Assembly: GCF_015353075.1 (NCBI RefSeq)
Contig: NZ_CP064187.1
Location: forward strand, 3,864,501 to 3,928,500
Reading direction: 5' to 3'
From: Rhizobium sp. 007
Lineage (GTDB): Bacteria; Pseudomonadota; Alphaproteobacteria; Rhizobiales; Rhizobiaceae
Length of the DNA: 64,000 nucleotides
Shown: in pieces, positions 1 through 7,761 of the stretch
Numbering within the stretch: the stretch's first letter is position 1
Layout: every line of letters begins with the position of its first letter
Program-made: the position numbers and the translations under genes
The notes under the pieces: generated by a model
What the model was told of the DNA's origin: nothing
What the model saw: the letters and a program-made list of their open reading frames with translations, nothing else
The model's database searches: none

Positions 1-686
1 AGCATTTTGCCATCGTAGCCCATGGCCCGGGCATGCGCGCATTCGGCTTCGAAGGCATCTGTTTCCTTAAAATCATTGAAAACGCTATCGATCGCATCGA
101 GACCATAGGCGCGCACGGCGAGGATGACCTGCATCAGCCACGGCACGAGATAGGTTCGGCCCGGTTGAGGCAGAACGCCGGTCTCCTTGCGCAGATCGTT
201 CAGCCCGACGACGAAGCAATCGAGTCTCGAGCCCAGGGTGCGGCCAGCCTCTGCGATTGCCGCCGCGTTCAGGATACCGCGCGGCGTCTCGATCATCGCC
301 CAGATACGCAAGGTCTCTGGTGCATCGGCATCAGCAAGAAGGTCGCTCACGGCCATGACATCCTGCGGTTCGTCCACCTTCGGCAAAAGCACCGCATCCG
401 GCCGCAGCGCCTGTACGAGCTCCATATCGGCATGGCCGAAACCCGACGAAAGCGCATTGATGCGGATGATCTTTTCCTTGTTCGCAAGTGGCTTGCCCGA
501 AAAGAAGGTTTTCAGGTTTTCGCGCGCCTGCTCCTTCTTCTCCAGCGCCACGGAATCTTCGAGATCGAAAATGACGGCATCGCAACCGAGCGCATGGGTC
601 TTTTCGAGAGCGCGGAGATTGATCGCGGGAACGCTCAGCACCGAGCGGTGCAAACTGAAGGAACGGATGGGCGAATTCTGGCTCAT
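1..686 (-). CDS. CitE-like HpcH/HpaI aldolase/citrate lyase family protein (partial)
   Basis: This gene runs off the left edge, so only the N-terminal 228 or so codons are present. The reverse-strand reading frame starts MSQNSPIRSFSLHRSVLSVP and contains the hallmark CitE segments CDAVIFDLEDSV (substrate and metal pocket acidic residues), a conserved arginine in KIIRINAL, LLPKVDEP, and WAMIETPRGILNA. These are typical of the CitE/malyl-CoA lyase-like TIM-barrel enzymes that cleave or form C-C bonds in acyl-CoA thioesters with Mg2+. The exact substrate cannot be told; stand-alone CitE proteins in alphaproteobacteria include malyl-CoA, citramalyl-CoA and beta-methylmalyl-CoA lyases. It is divergent from the small membrane protein gene to its right, with about 110 bp between them. 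The family call is firm; the reaction is inference. Confidence 0.85.
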   Translation of the reverse strand, partial: MSQNSPIRSFSLHRSVLSVPAINLRALEKTHALGCDAVIFDLEDSVALEKKEQARENLKTFFSGKPLANKEKIIRINALSSGFGHADMELVQALRPDAVLLPKVDEPQDVMAVSDLLADADAPETLRIWAMIETPRGILNAAAIAEAGRTLGSRLDCFVVGLNDLRKETGVLPQPGRTYLVPWLMQVILAVRAYGLDAIDSVFNDFKETDAFEAECAHARAMGYDGKM

Positions 687-797
687 CACGAATGTGTGCC
701 AAGCTTTGTGAAGAGTGACAAGACAACAAAAAGCCATGCTTGACTTGCAGAAATAAAAAACAAGGACCACATTCCTTTCGAAGAAAGGTCTAAACTC

Positions 798-1028
798 ATG
801 CAGAATATACGCTCCATCTTCCTCATGCTGGCAGGGATCACTGTATTCGTGGCGCTCGCTGCTCTCACCTTTTCGGTGACGCTCGCCGTTGGCGGTATCC
901 TGACCGTGCTCATGGCCGGCCGCGCGCTTTCGATGAAGATGAAGCCGGCGCCCGTCCGCGCAAAGGCTGAGCCAAAGCGCGAAATGCGCATCTGGAACGA
1001 CGGCCGCGGCACGATCATCGATCTCTAA
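798..1028 (+). CDS. Small membrane protein, function unknown
   Basis: A 76-residue protein with a long hydrophobic stretch (about residues 5-43, enough for two membrane segments) followed by a basic Lys/Arg/Pro-rich tail ending [13 protein letters not shown] do not recognise the family. An AAAGG ribosome-binding site lies about nine bases before the ATG, and codon use resembles the neighbouring genes, which supports a real gene. It precedes leuD by about 90 bp on the same strand and is divergent from the CitE-like gene. Nothing in the sequence ties it to leucine synthesis. The reading frame on the opposite strand over the same bases has no such features and is treated as a shadow. Confidence 0.65.
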   Translation: MQNIRSIFLMLAGITVFVALAALTFSVTLAVGGILTVLMAGRALSMKMKPAPVRAKAEPKREMRIWNDGRGTIIDL

Positions 1029-1117
1029 ACGCGTCCCAAGATTCTCCTTCATTTTTACGGCGTTTTGCTCTATTGCCGGAGCAATCGTTGAAAAACGGCA
1101 TACAAAGGCAGGTTTCC

Positions 1118-1726
1118 ATGGAAAAGTTCGTGAAGCTCACGGGCGTTGCAGCACCCCTCCCGGTCGTCAATATCGACACGGACATGATCATTCCCAAGGA
1201 TTACCTGAAGACCATCAAGCGCACCGGCCTCGGCAAAGGCCTCTTCGCGGAAGCCCGCTACAACGAAGACGGCACGTCGAACCCGGATTTCGTGCTCAAC
1301 AAACCGGCATATCAGAATGCCAAGATTCTCGTTGCCGGCGATAATTTCGGCTGCGGTTCCTCGCGCGAGCATGCCCCGTGGGCGCTTCTCGATTTCGGCA
1401 TCCGCTGCGTCATCTCCACAAGCTTCGCGGACATCTTCTACAACAACTGTTTCAAGAACGGCATTCTCCCGATCAGGGTCAGCCAGGAAGACCTCGACAA
1501 ACTGATGGACGACGCTTCGCGCGGTTCCAACGCCATCCTGACGGTTGATCTCGAAAACCTGGAAATCACCGGCCCGGACGGTGGTTCGATCAAGTTTGAC
1601 CTCGACGAATTCAAGCGCCACTGCCTGCTGAACGGTCTCGACGATATCGGCCTGACGCTGGAAAAGGCCTCTGCGATCGACAAGTTCGAAAAGTCAAACG
1701 CCGCATCGCGTCCCTGGGCAGCTTAA
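1118..1726 (+). CDS. leuD: 3-isopropylmalate dehydratase small subunit LeuD
   Basis: LeuD pairs with LeuC to isomerise 2-isopropylmalate to 3-isopropylmalate in leucine synthesis. The 202-residue product has the usual length and the aconitase swivel-domain motif [21 protein letters not shown] near residues 75-95, preceded by [14 protein letters not shown], both diagnostic. The frame is open upstream to 1073, but the ATG at 1118 gives the standard N-terminus [15 protein letters not shown] and is chosen for that reason. leuC is not in this window. A rho-independent terminator follows, so leuD and the downstream leuB are probably separate transcripts despite serving the same pathway. Confidence 0.97.
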   Translation: MEKFVKLTGVAAPLPVVNIDTDMIIPKDYLKTIKRTGLGKGLFAEARYNEDGTSNPDFVLNKPAYQNAKILVAGDNFGCGSSREHAPWALLDFGIRCVISTSFADIFYNNCFKNGILPIRVSQEDLDKLMDDASRGSNAILTVDLENLEITGPDGGSIKFDLDEFKRHCLLNGLDDIGLTLEKASAIDKFEKSNAASRPWAA

Positions 1727-1750
1727 TCGCCCAAACACGGCATGCGATCA

Positions 1751-1777
1751 AGCCGGGCTTCCACCCGGCTTTTTCTT
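1751..1777 (+). terminator. Rho-independent terminator after leuD
   Basis: A perfect 7-bp stem AGCCGGG/CCCGGCT (1751-1757 and 1764-1770) with a 6-base loop is followed by TTTTCTTT, 24 bp after the leuD stop. Confidence 0.85.
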
Positions 1778-1905
1778 TGCTTCCAAGCCGGGATGCACAT
1801 CGCCATCGTGAGGCAGCAAACCGTACCGATTCAGCCGTTCTGTTCCTTGAAATGGCGTCCGGCGGGGTCTAAGAAGCCGAAGCTTGTTTTTCCGCGGAGG
1901 GTTTC

Positions 1906-3018
1906 ATGACAGCGCGCAATCTTTTCCTGCTGCCGGGCGACGGCATCGGTCCCGAGGCAATGGACGAGGTCCGCAAGATCATTGCTTACATGAACGAGGC
2001 GATGAACGCCGGCTTCGTCATCGATGAAGGCCTTGTCGGCGGCAGTGCCTACGATGCGCATGGCGCGGCCATCTCCGAAGACGACATGAAAAAGGCGCTG
2101 GCGGCAGATGCCGTTCTCTTTGGTGCAGTCGGCGGTCCGAAATGGGACAGCGTGCCTTATGACGTGCGCCCGGAAGCGGGCCTTCTGCGCCTGCGCAAGG
2201 ACCTGGAACTCTTCGCAAACCTGCGCCCGGCAATCTGCTATCCGGCGCTTGCCTCCGCCTCCTCCCTGAAGCCGGAACTTGTCGAAGGTCTCGACATTCT
2301 CATCATCCGCGAACTGACGGGCGGCGTCTATTTCGGCGAGCCGAAGGAGATTATCGATCTTGGCAACGGCCAGAAACGCGGCATCGATACACAGGTCTAC
2401 GACACTTACGAAATCGAACGCATCGCCGGCGTCGCCTTCGAAATGGCCCGAACCCGTCAAAACCGTGTCTGCTCCATGGAAAAGCGCAACGTCATGAAGT
2501 CCGGCGTGCTCTGGAACCAGGTCGTGACCGAGACGCACAAGGCAAAATATTCCGACGTCCAGCTGGAGCATATGCTGGCCGATGCCGGCGGCATGCAGCT
2601 GGTACGTCAGCCCAAACAGTTCGATGTCATCGTCACCGACAACCTCTTCGGCGACATGCTTTCCGACGTCGCGGCGATGCTGACCGGCTCGCTTGGCATG
2701 CTGCCATCTGCTTCTCTCGGTGCGCCGGATGGCAAGACAGGCAAACGCAAGGCGCTCTACGAACCGGTCCACGGCTCCGCTCCCGACATCGCCGGCAAGG
2801 GCATCGCCAACCCGATTGCGATGATCGCCTCCTTCGCCATGTGCCTGCGTTATTCCTTCAACCTCGTGAAGGAAGCCGACAATCTTGAGAAGGCGATCGC
2901 CAACGTTCTCGACAAGGGTATCCGCACGGCCGACATCATGGCCGAAGGCGCCAAGAAGGTTGGAACTGTCGAAATGGGCCAGGCGATCCTTGCCGAGTTC
3001 AAGACGCTTTCTGCCTGA
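1906..3018 (+). CDS. leuB: 3-isopropylmalate dehydrogenase LeuB
   Basis: LeuB oxidatively decarboxylates 3-isopropylmalate with NAD+ in the third step of leucine synthesis. The 370-residue length fits the family. Visible motifs are the N-terminal [10 protein letters not shown], the substrate-binding [11 protein letters not shown], and the metal/substrate region [24 protein letters not shown], followed by [19 protein letters not shown] near the cofactor site. The start ATG is preceded by GCGGAGGG, a good ribosome-binding site. A parS-like palindrome begins at the last base before the end of the stop-codon region and the gene is closed by its own terminator. Confidence 0.98.
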   Translation: MTARNLFLLPGDGIGPEAMDEVRKIIAYMNEAMNAGFVIDEGLVGGSAYDAHGAAISEDDMKKALAADAVLFGAVGGPKWDSVPYDVRPEAGLLRLRKDLELFANLRPAICYPALASASSLKPELVEGLDILIIRELTGGVYFGEPKEIIDLGNGQKRGIDTQVYDTYEIERIAGVAFEMARTRQNRVCSMEKRNVMKSGVLWNQVVTETHKAKYSDVQLEHMLADAGGMQLVRQPKQFDVIVTDNLFGDMLSDVAAMLTGSLGMLPSASLGAPDGKTGKRKALYEPVHGSAPDIAGKGIANPIAMIASFAMCLRYSFNLVKEADNLEKAIANVLDKGIRTADIMAEGAKKVGTVEMGQAILAEFKTLSA

Positions 3019-3034
3019 TATTTCACGTGAAACG
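3019..3034. other. parS: parS-like site downstream of leuB
   Basis: TATTTCACGTGAAACG differs from the alphaproteobacterial ParB-binding consensus TGTTTCACGTGAAACA only at the second and last bases, and the 12-bp palindromic core TTTCACGTGAAA is intact. It starts directly after the leuB TGA and precedes the leuB terminator hairpin, so it is in a 3' untranslated stretch. It lies about 40 kb from the predicted origin, unlike the other three copies. ParB binding is inferred. Confidence 0.75.
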
Positions 3035-3041
3035 CTTCTCC

Positions 3042-3077
3042 GCCCTTCGTATCTATCGGTACGGAGGGCTTTTTATT
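3042..3077 (+). terminator. Rho-independent terminator after leuB
   Basis: A 10-bp stem GCCCTTCGTA/TACGGAGGGC with one G-T pair and an 8-base loop is followed by TTTTTATT. Confidence 0.85.
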
Positions 3078-3106
3078 GAAGGTATCAGCCCCGGTTCCTA
3101 TGTCCT

Positions 3107-3136
3107 GCAAAACGACGAAGGGCAAAACGACGAAGG
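3107..3136 (+). repeat. Exact 15-bp tandem duplication carrying a ribosome-binding site
   Basis: GCAAAACGACGAAGG occurs twice in tandem (3107-3121 and 3122-3136). Each copy ends in GAAGG; the second is six bases from the ATG of the PAP2 gene, so the duplication copied the ribosome-binding site. Confidence 0.9.
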
Positions 3137-3142
3137 AATGGA

Positions 3143-3901
3143 ATGAGCAATACCGCCGATCACAAACCAGGCTGCCGATCCTATCTGGGCAAGCGCTACG
3201 ACGCCCGACGCACGATCCATCGCAGAGTTCCCTGGAAGGCGTTCACGCTTTCCGCGATCAATGTGGTCGTCATTGCCTTTTTTGTCTTCGACAGGCCGCT
3301 CGGACAGGCAGCCAAAAGCCTCTCGCCTCCCTTGGTATCGATCGCCGGCGAGGTAACGGATATCGGCCGCCTTGCTTGGATCCTTGCTGGGCTTTGCACC
3401 GTTCTTGCCACCGGTTACGCCGTTCGCCGGCGGCTTTGGAAGGTCCGCCGTCAATTCCGCATGGCCTATTTCGTCCAGATGACGGCCTATGTCGGGCTCT
3501 CAGTCATCCTTGCCAGTGTCTGTGCCAACGCCTTGAAATTCCTGATCGGGCGGGCACGTCCGCTCATCTATGAGCAGGAGGGCATTTTCAGTTTCTCGCC
3601 CCTGAACATGGATTTCCTGCATCAGAGCTTCCCATCAGGTCATTCGGCCAATATCGGCGCGCTCTTTGTGGCACTCATCCTCCTTTTTCCGCACGTCAGG
3701 CTCATTTTCATCGGTATCGGGCTCTGGCTCGGTGCAACCCGCATCATCATCGGCGTCCACTATCCGAGCGATGTCGTAGCAGGACTGGCACTTGGTGCCT
3801 GGCTCGCATTTGCCGTCTCAATCCTTTTTGCCCGCTTCGGTCTGGTCTTTGCTGTCAGTCGCGAAGGCTGGCCTGTGCCACGGCTCAGCAGGCTTATTTG
3901 A
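3143..3901 (+). CDS. PAP2 superfamily membrane phosphatase
   Basis: A 252-residue integral membrane protein with the three-part PAP2 signature: K132-x6-RP (KFLIGRARP), PSGH at 164-167, and R200-x5-H206-x3-D210 (TRIIIGVHYPSD). His167, Arg200 and His206 are the expected catalytic residues. Several hydrophobic segments surround the motifs. Relatives dephosphorylate lipid phosphates such as phosphatidic acid, phosphatidylglycerol phosphate, undecaprenyl diphosphate or lipid A (LpxE in rhizobia), with the active site facing the periplasm; the substrate cannot be decided here. The ATG at 3143 has GAAGG six bases upstream, itself in a tandem duplication. A stretch about 100 bp downstream encodes a peptide resembling this protein's last 25 residues. 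Confidence 0.88.
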   Translation: MSNTADHKPGCRSYLGKRYDARRTIHRRVPWKAFTLSAINVVVIAFFVFDRPLGQAAKSLSPPLVSIAGEVTDIGRLAWILAGLCTVLATGYAVRRRLWKVRRQFRMAYFVQMTAYVGLSVILASVCANALKFLIGRARPLIYEQEGIFSFSPLNMDFLHQSFPSGHSANIGALFVALILLFPHVRLIFIGIGLWLGATRIIIGVHYPSDVVAGLALGAWLAFAVSILFARFGLVFAVSREGWPVPRLSRLI

Positions 3902-3992
3902 GCCCTGCTCAAAAAATTGTCGTTACCGTCTGCTGCCGTTGTGCTGTTCCTAAAACACTTTTCGAACGGATGATTTTTCGATGCAGCCACGG

Positions 3993-4073
3993 ATGACGGC
4001 GATCGTCTATTCGCGCTACGGGCTGCTTTTCAACCCGGGTCCTGACGGATGGCCGACGCCGAAAGGGCTTCTG
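3993..4073 (+). pseudogene. Possible remnant similar to the C-terminus of the PAP2 protein
   Basis: The frame from 3993 reads VYSRYGLLFNPGPDGWPTP, which lines up with the end of the PAP2 protein, LFARFGLVFAVSREGWPVP, including R-[FY]-G-L-x-F and GWP-x-P. Upstream in the same frame there is a stop and no further resemblance, and downstream the frame runs into the minus-strand terminator. It may be the tail of a decayed second phosphatase gene or a recombination leftover; chance similarity in a short peptide is not excluded. Confidence 0.35.
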
Positions 4074-4080
4074 CGGATAC

Positions 4081-4111
4081 AAAAAACCCGGCGCCGTTGG
4101 AGGCGCCGGGT
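4081..4111 (-). terminator. Rho-independent terminator of the MHS transporter gene
   Basis: Read on the minus strand, a perfect 9-bp stem CCCGGCGCC/GGCGCCGGG with a 6-base loop is followed by TTTTTT. It sits 28 bp after the transporter's stop codon. Confidence 0.9.
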
Positions 4112-4138
4112 CCCGTTTCTCAATTCTGATGGTTTGCC

Positions 4139-6025
4139 TCAGTCCATCGTGCGGATATCGCGGTCCTTGGTTTCGGGCAGGAAAATCATGCCGATGACCA
4201 GGGTGATGCCCGCAAAGATGATCGGGTACCAGAGACCGTAATAGATGTCGCCCTTGAAGGCGCTCATCGCGAAGGCGGTTGCCGGAAGCAGACCACCGAA
4301 CCAGCCGTTGCCGATGTGATAGGGCAGCGACATGCCGGTATAGCGGATACGGGTCGGGAAGAGCTCGACCAAAAGGGCAGCGATCGGCCCGTAGACCATC
4401 GTCACGTAGATGACGAGGACCGTCAGGACAGCGACGACGCCCACCCAGTTGAGCCTTGCCGGATCGGCAACCATGGTGAAAGTACCACCGTTGGCGATCG
4501 TGTAGACTGCCATGTCGGTGACGCCCTTGGCCTCGTCGGCTGTCAGCAGCTTGTCGGTCACGAGCTTGGAGGCCGGGACGGTCTCCTTCTGACCTGCACG
4601 AAGCGCATCAGCATTGAGAGCCAGCTCCGGATTGGCGGCGATAAAGGCATCGAGCTTGGATTCCGGAACCTTGGCCGCACCGCGAACCAGGGGGTAGCCA
4701 GCATCGCGAAGTGCGATGTTGATGCCCTTTTCGAAAGCGCCGTTCATGGCTTTCGCCTTGTCGCCAGCGGCAGCGGCATCATAGCTGGTAATCGTGTTGT
4801 CGGCGATTTTAACCGTGGCGGCTGAACCGGCGGCGCCGCTGACGACATCATAGGGCACAGAATTCTTCGTCAGGAACGAAGTGGCGATATCGCACGAGGT
4901 GGTAAACTTCGCGGTACCGGTCGGGTTGAACTGGAATTTGCAATCGCCCGGTGCCGCAGTGACCGTTGCGCGGATCGTGGCCTGCGCCTCTGCAAGCGCC
5001 GGATTGGCGAAATTGGTCAGAGCCTTGAACAGCGGGAAGTAAGTCACCATGGCGAGCAGGAGGCCGGCCATGATGATCGGCTTGCGACCGATCTTGTCGG
5101 AAAGCCAGCCGAAGAAAACGAAGAAGCCGGTGCCGAGCAACAACGATGCAGCGACCATCAGGTTGGTCGACTGTGCGTCGACTTTCAGGATGTTCTGCAG
5201 GAAGAACAGCGCGTAGAACTGACCGCAATACCAGACGACGGCCTGCCCCATGACGGCGCCAAAGAGCGCAAGCAGCGCCACCTTAGCGTTGCGCCACTGG
5301 CCGAAGGCTTCCGTCAGCGGCGCCTTCGAACCCTTGCCCTCGGCCTTCATCTTCTGGAAAGCCGGCGACTCGTTCATCTTCAGACGGATCCAGACGGAAA
5401 CGCCGAGCAGGACGACCGAGACGAGGAACGGAATACGCCAGCCCCAGGCGGCGAAATCGGCGGCGCCGAGCATGGACTGGACGAAGAGAATGATCAGCAG
5501 CGAAAGGAAAAGGCCGAGTGTTGCCGTCGTCTGGATCCATGACGTGAAGAAGCCGCGCCGGCCATGCGGCGCATGTTCGGCCACATAGGTCGCTGCACCA
5601 CCGTATTCACCGCCGAGCGCCAAGCCCTGCAGCAGGCGGAGACCGACCAGGATGATCGGAGCTGCAATACCGATTGACGCCGCACCTGGAAGGATACCGA
5701 CGAGGAAGGTCGAAAGACCCATGATCAAAATCGTGATCAGGAAGGTATATTTGCGGCCGACCAGATCGCCGAGGCGGCCGAAGACCAATGCGCCGAACGG
5801 GCGCACCAGGAAACCCGCTGCAAAGGCGAGCAGCGCGAAGATGTTTCGCGTCGTTTCCGGATACTGGCTGAAAAAGGTAGCGCCGATATAGGTGGCGAGT
5901 GAACCGTAAAGATAGAAGTCATACCATTCGAAAACAGTCCCGAGCGACGAGGCGAAGATGACCTTCTTCTCCTCGCCTGTCATCGGGCCGACTCTCGCGT
6001 CTCCGACGCTTGCGACATTTGCCAT
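4139..6025 (-). CDS. MFS transporter of the metabolite:H+ symporter (MHS) type, with a large loop insertion
   Basis: The 628-residue protein starts at the ATG (6025) preceded by GGAGGA; the frame is open to 6079 but that start lacks support. It has the MHS hallmarks EWYDFYLYG near residue 33, GRLGDLVGRKY (83-93), RLLQGLALGGEYGGA (about 130-144) and, in the second half, GWLSDKIGRKP. These relatives of ShiA, KgtP and ProP import organic acids or osmolytes with protons across the inner membrane; the substrate is unknown. Residues about 335-525 form a hydrophilic insertion between late membrane segments, with two cysteines (362 and 378) in its first part. Ordinary family members have about 430-550 residues. 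The gene stands alone with its own terminator. Confidence 0.88.
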   Translation of the reverse strand: MANVASVGDARVGPMTGEEKKVIFASSLGTVFEWYDFYLYGSLATYIGATFFSQYPETTRNIFALLAFAAGFLVRPFGALVFGRLGDLVGRKYTFLITILIMGLSTFLVGILPGAASIGIAAPIILVGLRLLQGLALGGEYGGAATYVAEHAPHGRRGFFTSWIQTTATLGLFLSLLIILFVQSMLGAADFAAWGWRIPFLVSVVLLGVSVWIRLKMNESPAFQKMKAEGKGSKAPLTEAFGQWRNAKVALLALFGAVMGQAVVWYCGQFYALFFLQNILKVDAQSTNLMVAASLLLGTGFFVFFGWLSDKIGRKPIIMAGLLLAMVTYFPLFKALTNFANPALAEAQATIRATVTAAPGDCKFQFNPTGTAKFTTSCDIATSFLTKNSVPYDVVSGAAGSAATVKIADNTITSYDAAAAGDKAKAMNGAFEKGINIALRDAGYPLVRGAAKVPESKLDAFIAANPELALNADALRAGQKETVPASKLVTDKLLTADEAKGVTDMAVYTIANGGTFTMVADPARLNWVGVVAVLTVLVIYVTMVYGPIAALLVELFPTRIRYTGMSLPYHIGNGWFGGLLPATAFAMSAFKGDIYYGLWYPIIFAGITLVIGMIFLPETKDRDIRTMD

Positions 6026-6310
6026 TGTCTGTCCTCCACAGAGTGATAAGCAACGAGACGCGCCCCAAGCTCTCCTCAAAGCACCCTTGGACGCAACTCG
6101 CCTGACGAGAGTGTGACAGAAAAGGATTCGGAGAAAGAGAGCGGCTTTGGGATTATGACTTTAGTCTAATGCCTTTGCACAGATTGTCGCAGGCAAGGGT
6201 TCTTCCGATTTGGGCCGCAACCTCTGCCCAAGTGCTCGACAGGGAGCAAGGTTGCAAAAACCTTGACTCCTGTGGAAAACCTTTTATGAGCAACGGCGGA
6301 AAGGAATACC
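6026..6310. other. Intergenic region upstream of the MHS transporter
   Basis: About 285 bp with no gene that I can support. It should contain the transporter promoter (minus strand) and perhaps the promoter for the rightward small ORF and asd, but I could not pick out convincing -35/-10 elements. Confidence 0.4.
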
Positions 6311-6430
6311 ATGGTTCGCGACGAACACGCCATTGCTGCACGCAATGATCTGGCACCAGGTGCCGGGATGGATATTGCTGTTCCGGTTTCTTCCAAAACC
6401 AAGGCCAAAACGACGACGAAAACCGTCTGA
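6311..6430 (+). CDS. Candidate 39-residue small protein upstream of asd
   Basis: The frame starts MVRDEHAIAARNDLAPGAGM and ends in a Lys/Thr-rich tail (SKTKAKTTTKTV). An AAAGGA ribosome-binding site stands six bases before the ATG. The product is soluble-looking, with no signal or membrane segment. It lies on the same strand as asd, 110 bp upstream, so it could be a leader ORF or a small independent protein. No family is recognised. Support comes only from the ribosome-binding site and coding-like third-position GC; it could be non-coding leader. Confidence 0.4.
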   Translation: MVRDEHAIAARNDLAPGAGMDIAVPVSSKTKAKTTTKTV

Positions 6431-6540
6431 CGTCTCTGGCCTGCCGCTCTCTCCCCGGCCCGGCTGGGGACAGGAAGCCGCGATCGTTTCGCGCCTTCCC
6501 CCTCACCGGACAAGAGGAGAGAAGAGAAAGAGAGCTTGAA

Positions 6541-7575
6541 ATGGGTTTCAAAGTTGCAGTTGCGGGAGCGACCGGAAATGTGGGCCGGGAAATGCTCAAC
6601 ATCCTCTCGGAGCGCGGCTTCCCCGCCGACGAAGTCGTGGCGCTCGCCTCCGCGCGTTCGCAGGGTACGGAAGTTTCCTACGGTGACCGGACACTGAAGG
6701 TTTCCAATCTGGAGAACTACGATTTCTCCGACACCGACATCTGCCTGATGTCTGCTGGTGGCGAGGTGTCCAAGAAGTTCTCGCCGAAGATCGGCCAGCA
6801 GGGATGCGTCGTGATCGACAACTCCTCGGCCTGGCGCTACGACGCCGACGTGCCGCTGATCGTTCCGGAAGTGAACCCGGATGCCGTGACGCAGTTCACC
6901 AAGCGCAACATCATCGCCAATCCGAATTGCTCGACCGCACAGCTTGTGGTGGCTTTGAAGCCCCTGCACGACTTCGCCAAGATCAAGCGCGTTGTCGTCT
7001 CGACCTACCAATCGGTTTCCGGCGCAGGCAAGGACGGCATGGACGAGCTCTTCAACCAGACACGCGCCGTCTTCGTTGCCGATCCGATAGAGAACAAGAA
7101 GTTCACGAAGCGCATCGCCTTCAATGTCATTCCCCATATCGACGTCTTCATGGAGGATGGCTACACCAAGGAAGAATGGAAGGTTCTAGCCGAGACCAAG
7201 AAGATGCTCGACCCGAAAATCAAGGTCACGTGCACGGCGGTACGCGTTCCGGTTTTCATCGGCCACTCGGAATCGGTCAATATCGAGTTCGAAAACGAGA
7301 TCACCGCCGATCAGGCGCGCGAGATCCTGCGCGACGCTCCAGGCTGCCTCGTTATCGATAAGCACGAAAACGGCGGCTATATCACGCCTTACGAATCTGC
7401 CGGCGAAGACGCGACCTATATTTCGCGCATCCGCGAAGATGCGACCGTCGAGAATGGCCTCAACATATGGGTGGTCTCAGACAACCTACGCAAGGGCGCT
7501 GCTTTGAATGCAATCCAGATTGCCGAGCTTCTCGTCAACCGCGGCCTCATCAAGCCACGCAAGAAGGCCGCCTGA
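6541..7575 (+). CDS. asd: Aspartate-semialdehyde dehydrogenase
   Basis: Asd reduces beta-aspartyl phosphate with NADPH to aspartate semialdehyde, the branch point to lysine/diaminopimelate, threonine and methionine. The 344-residue protein has the N-terminal nucleotide motif GATGNVGRE (9-17) and the catalytic cysteine C130 in ANPNCSTAQ. The sequence QSVSGAGKDGMDEL and the late HSESVNIEFE match the family. A purine-rich AGAGGAGAGAAGAGAAAGAG tract precedes the ATG. The gene is followed by its own hairpin terminator. Confidence 0.97.
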   Translation: MGFKVAVAGATGNVGREMLNILSERGFPADEVVALASARSQGTEVSYGDRTLKVSNLENYDFSDTDICLMSAGGEVSKKFSPKIGQQGCVVIDNSSAWRYDADVPLIVPEVNPDAVTQFTKRNIIANPNCSTAQLVVALKPLHDFAKIKRVVVSTYQSVSGAGKDGMDELFNQTRAVFVADPIENKKFTKRIAFNVIPHIDVFMEDGYTKEEWKVLAETKKMLDPKIKVTCTAVRVPVFIGHSESVNIEFENEITADQAREILRDAPGCLVIDKHENGGYITPYESAGEDATYISRIREDATVENGLNIWVVSDNLRKGAALNAIQIAELLVNRGLIKPRKKAA

Positions 7576-7603
7576 TACCAAAAATTAACCATAATTTACT
7601 ATC

Positions 7604-7636
7604 AGCCCCGCATATCGCCTGATTATGCGGGGCTTC
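7604..7636 (+). terminator. Probable terminator after asd
   Basis: A perfect 10-bp stem AGCCCCGCAT/ATGCGGGGCT with an 11-base loop lies 28 bp after the asd stop. Only a short T stretch follows, so termination may be partial. Confidence 0.65.
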
Positions 7637-7761
7637 CTACGAAAACTGGCCGACGGCCATCAGGTTGCAAGGGCCCACCGAAAGGTGATCGTGACAAAAT
7701 TATCTGCTGCTGGCATTCTTGCGCGGCGCCAAGCTTGTGCAGATGGAGATCGGGGTTTCTG

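Noticed and set aside
3981..4241. An 86-codon rightward frame overlapping the transporter terminator and 3' end.
   Set aside because: Its second half crosses a strong minus-strand terminator and the MHS gene; only the short PAP2-like stretch is kept, as a possible remnant.
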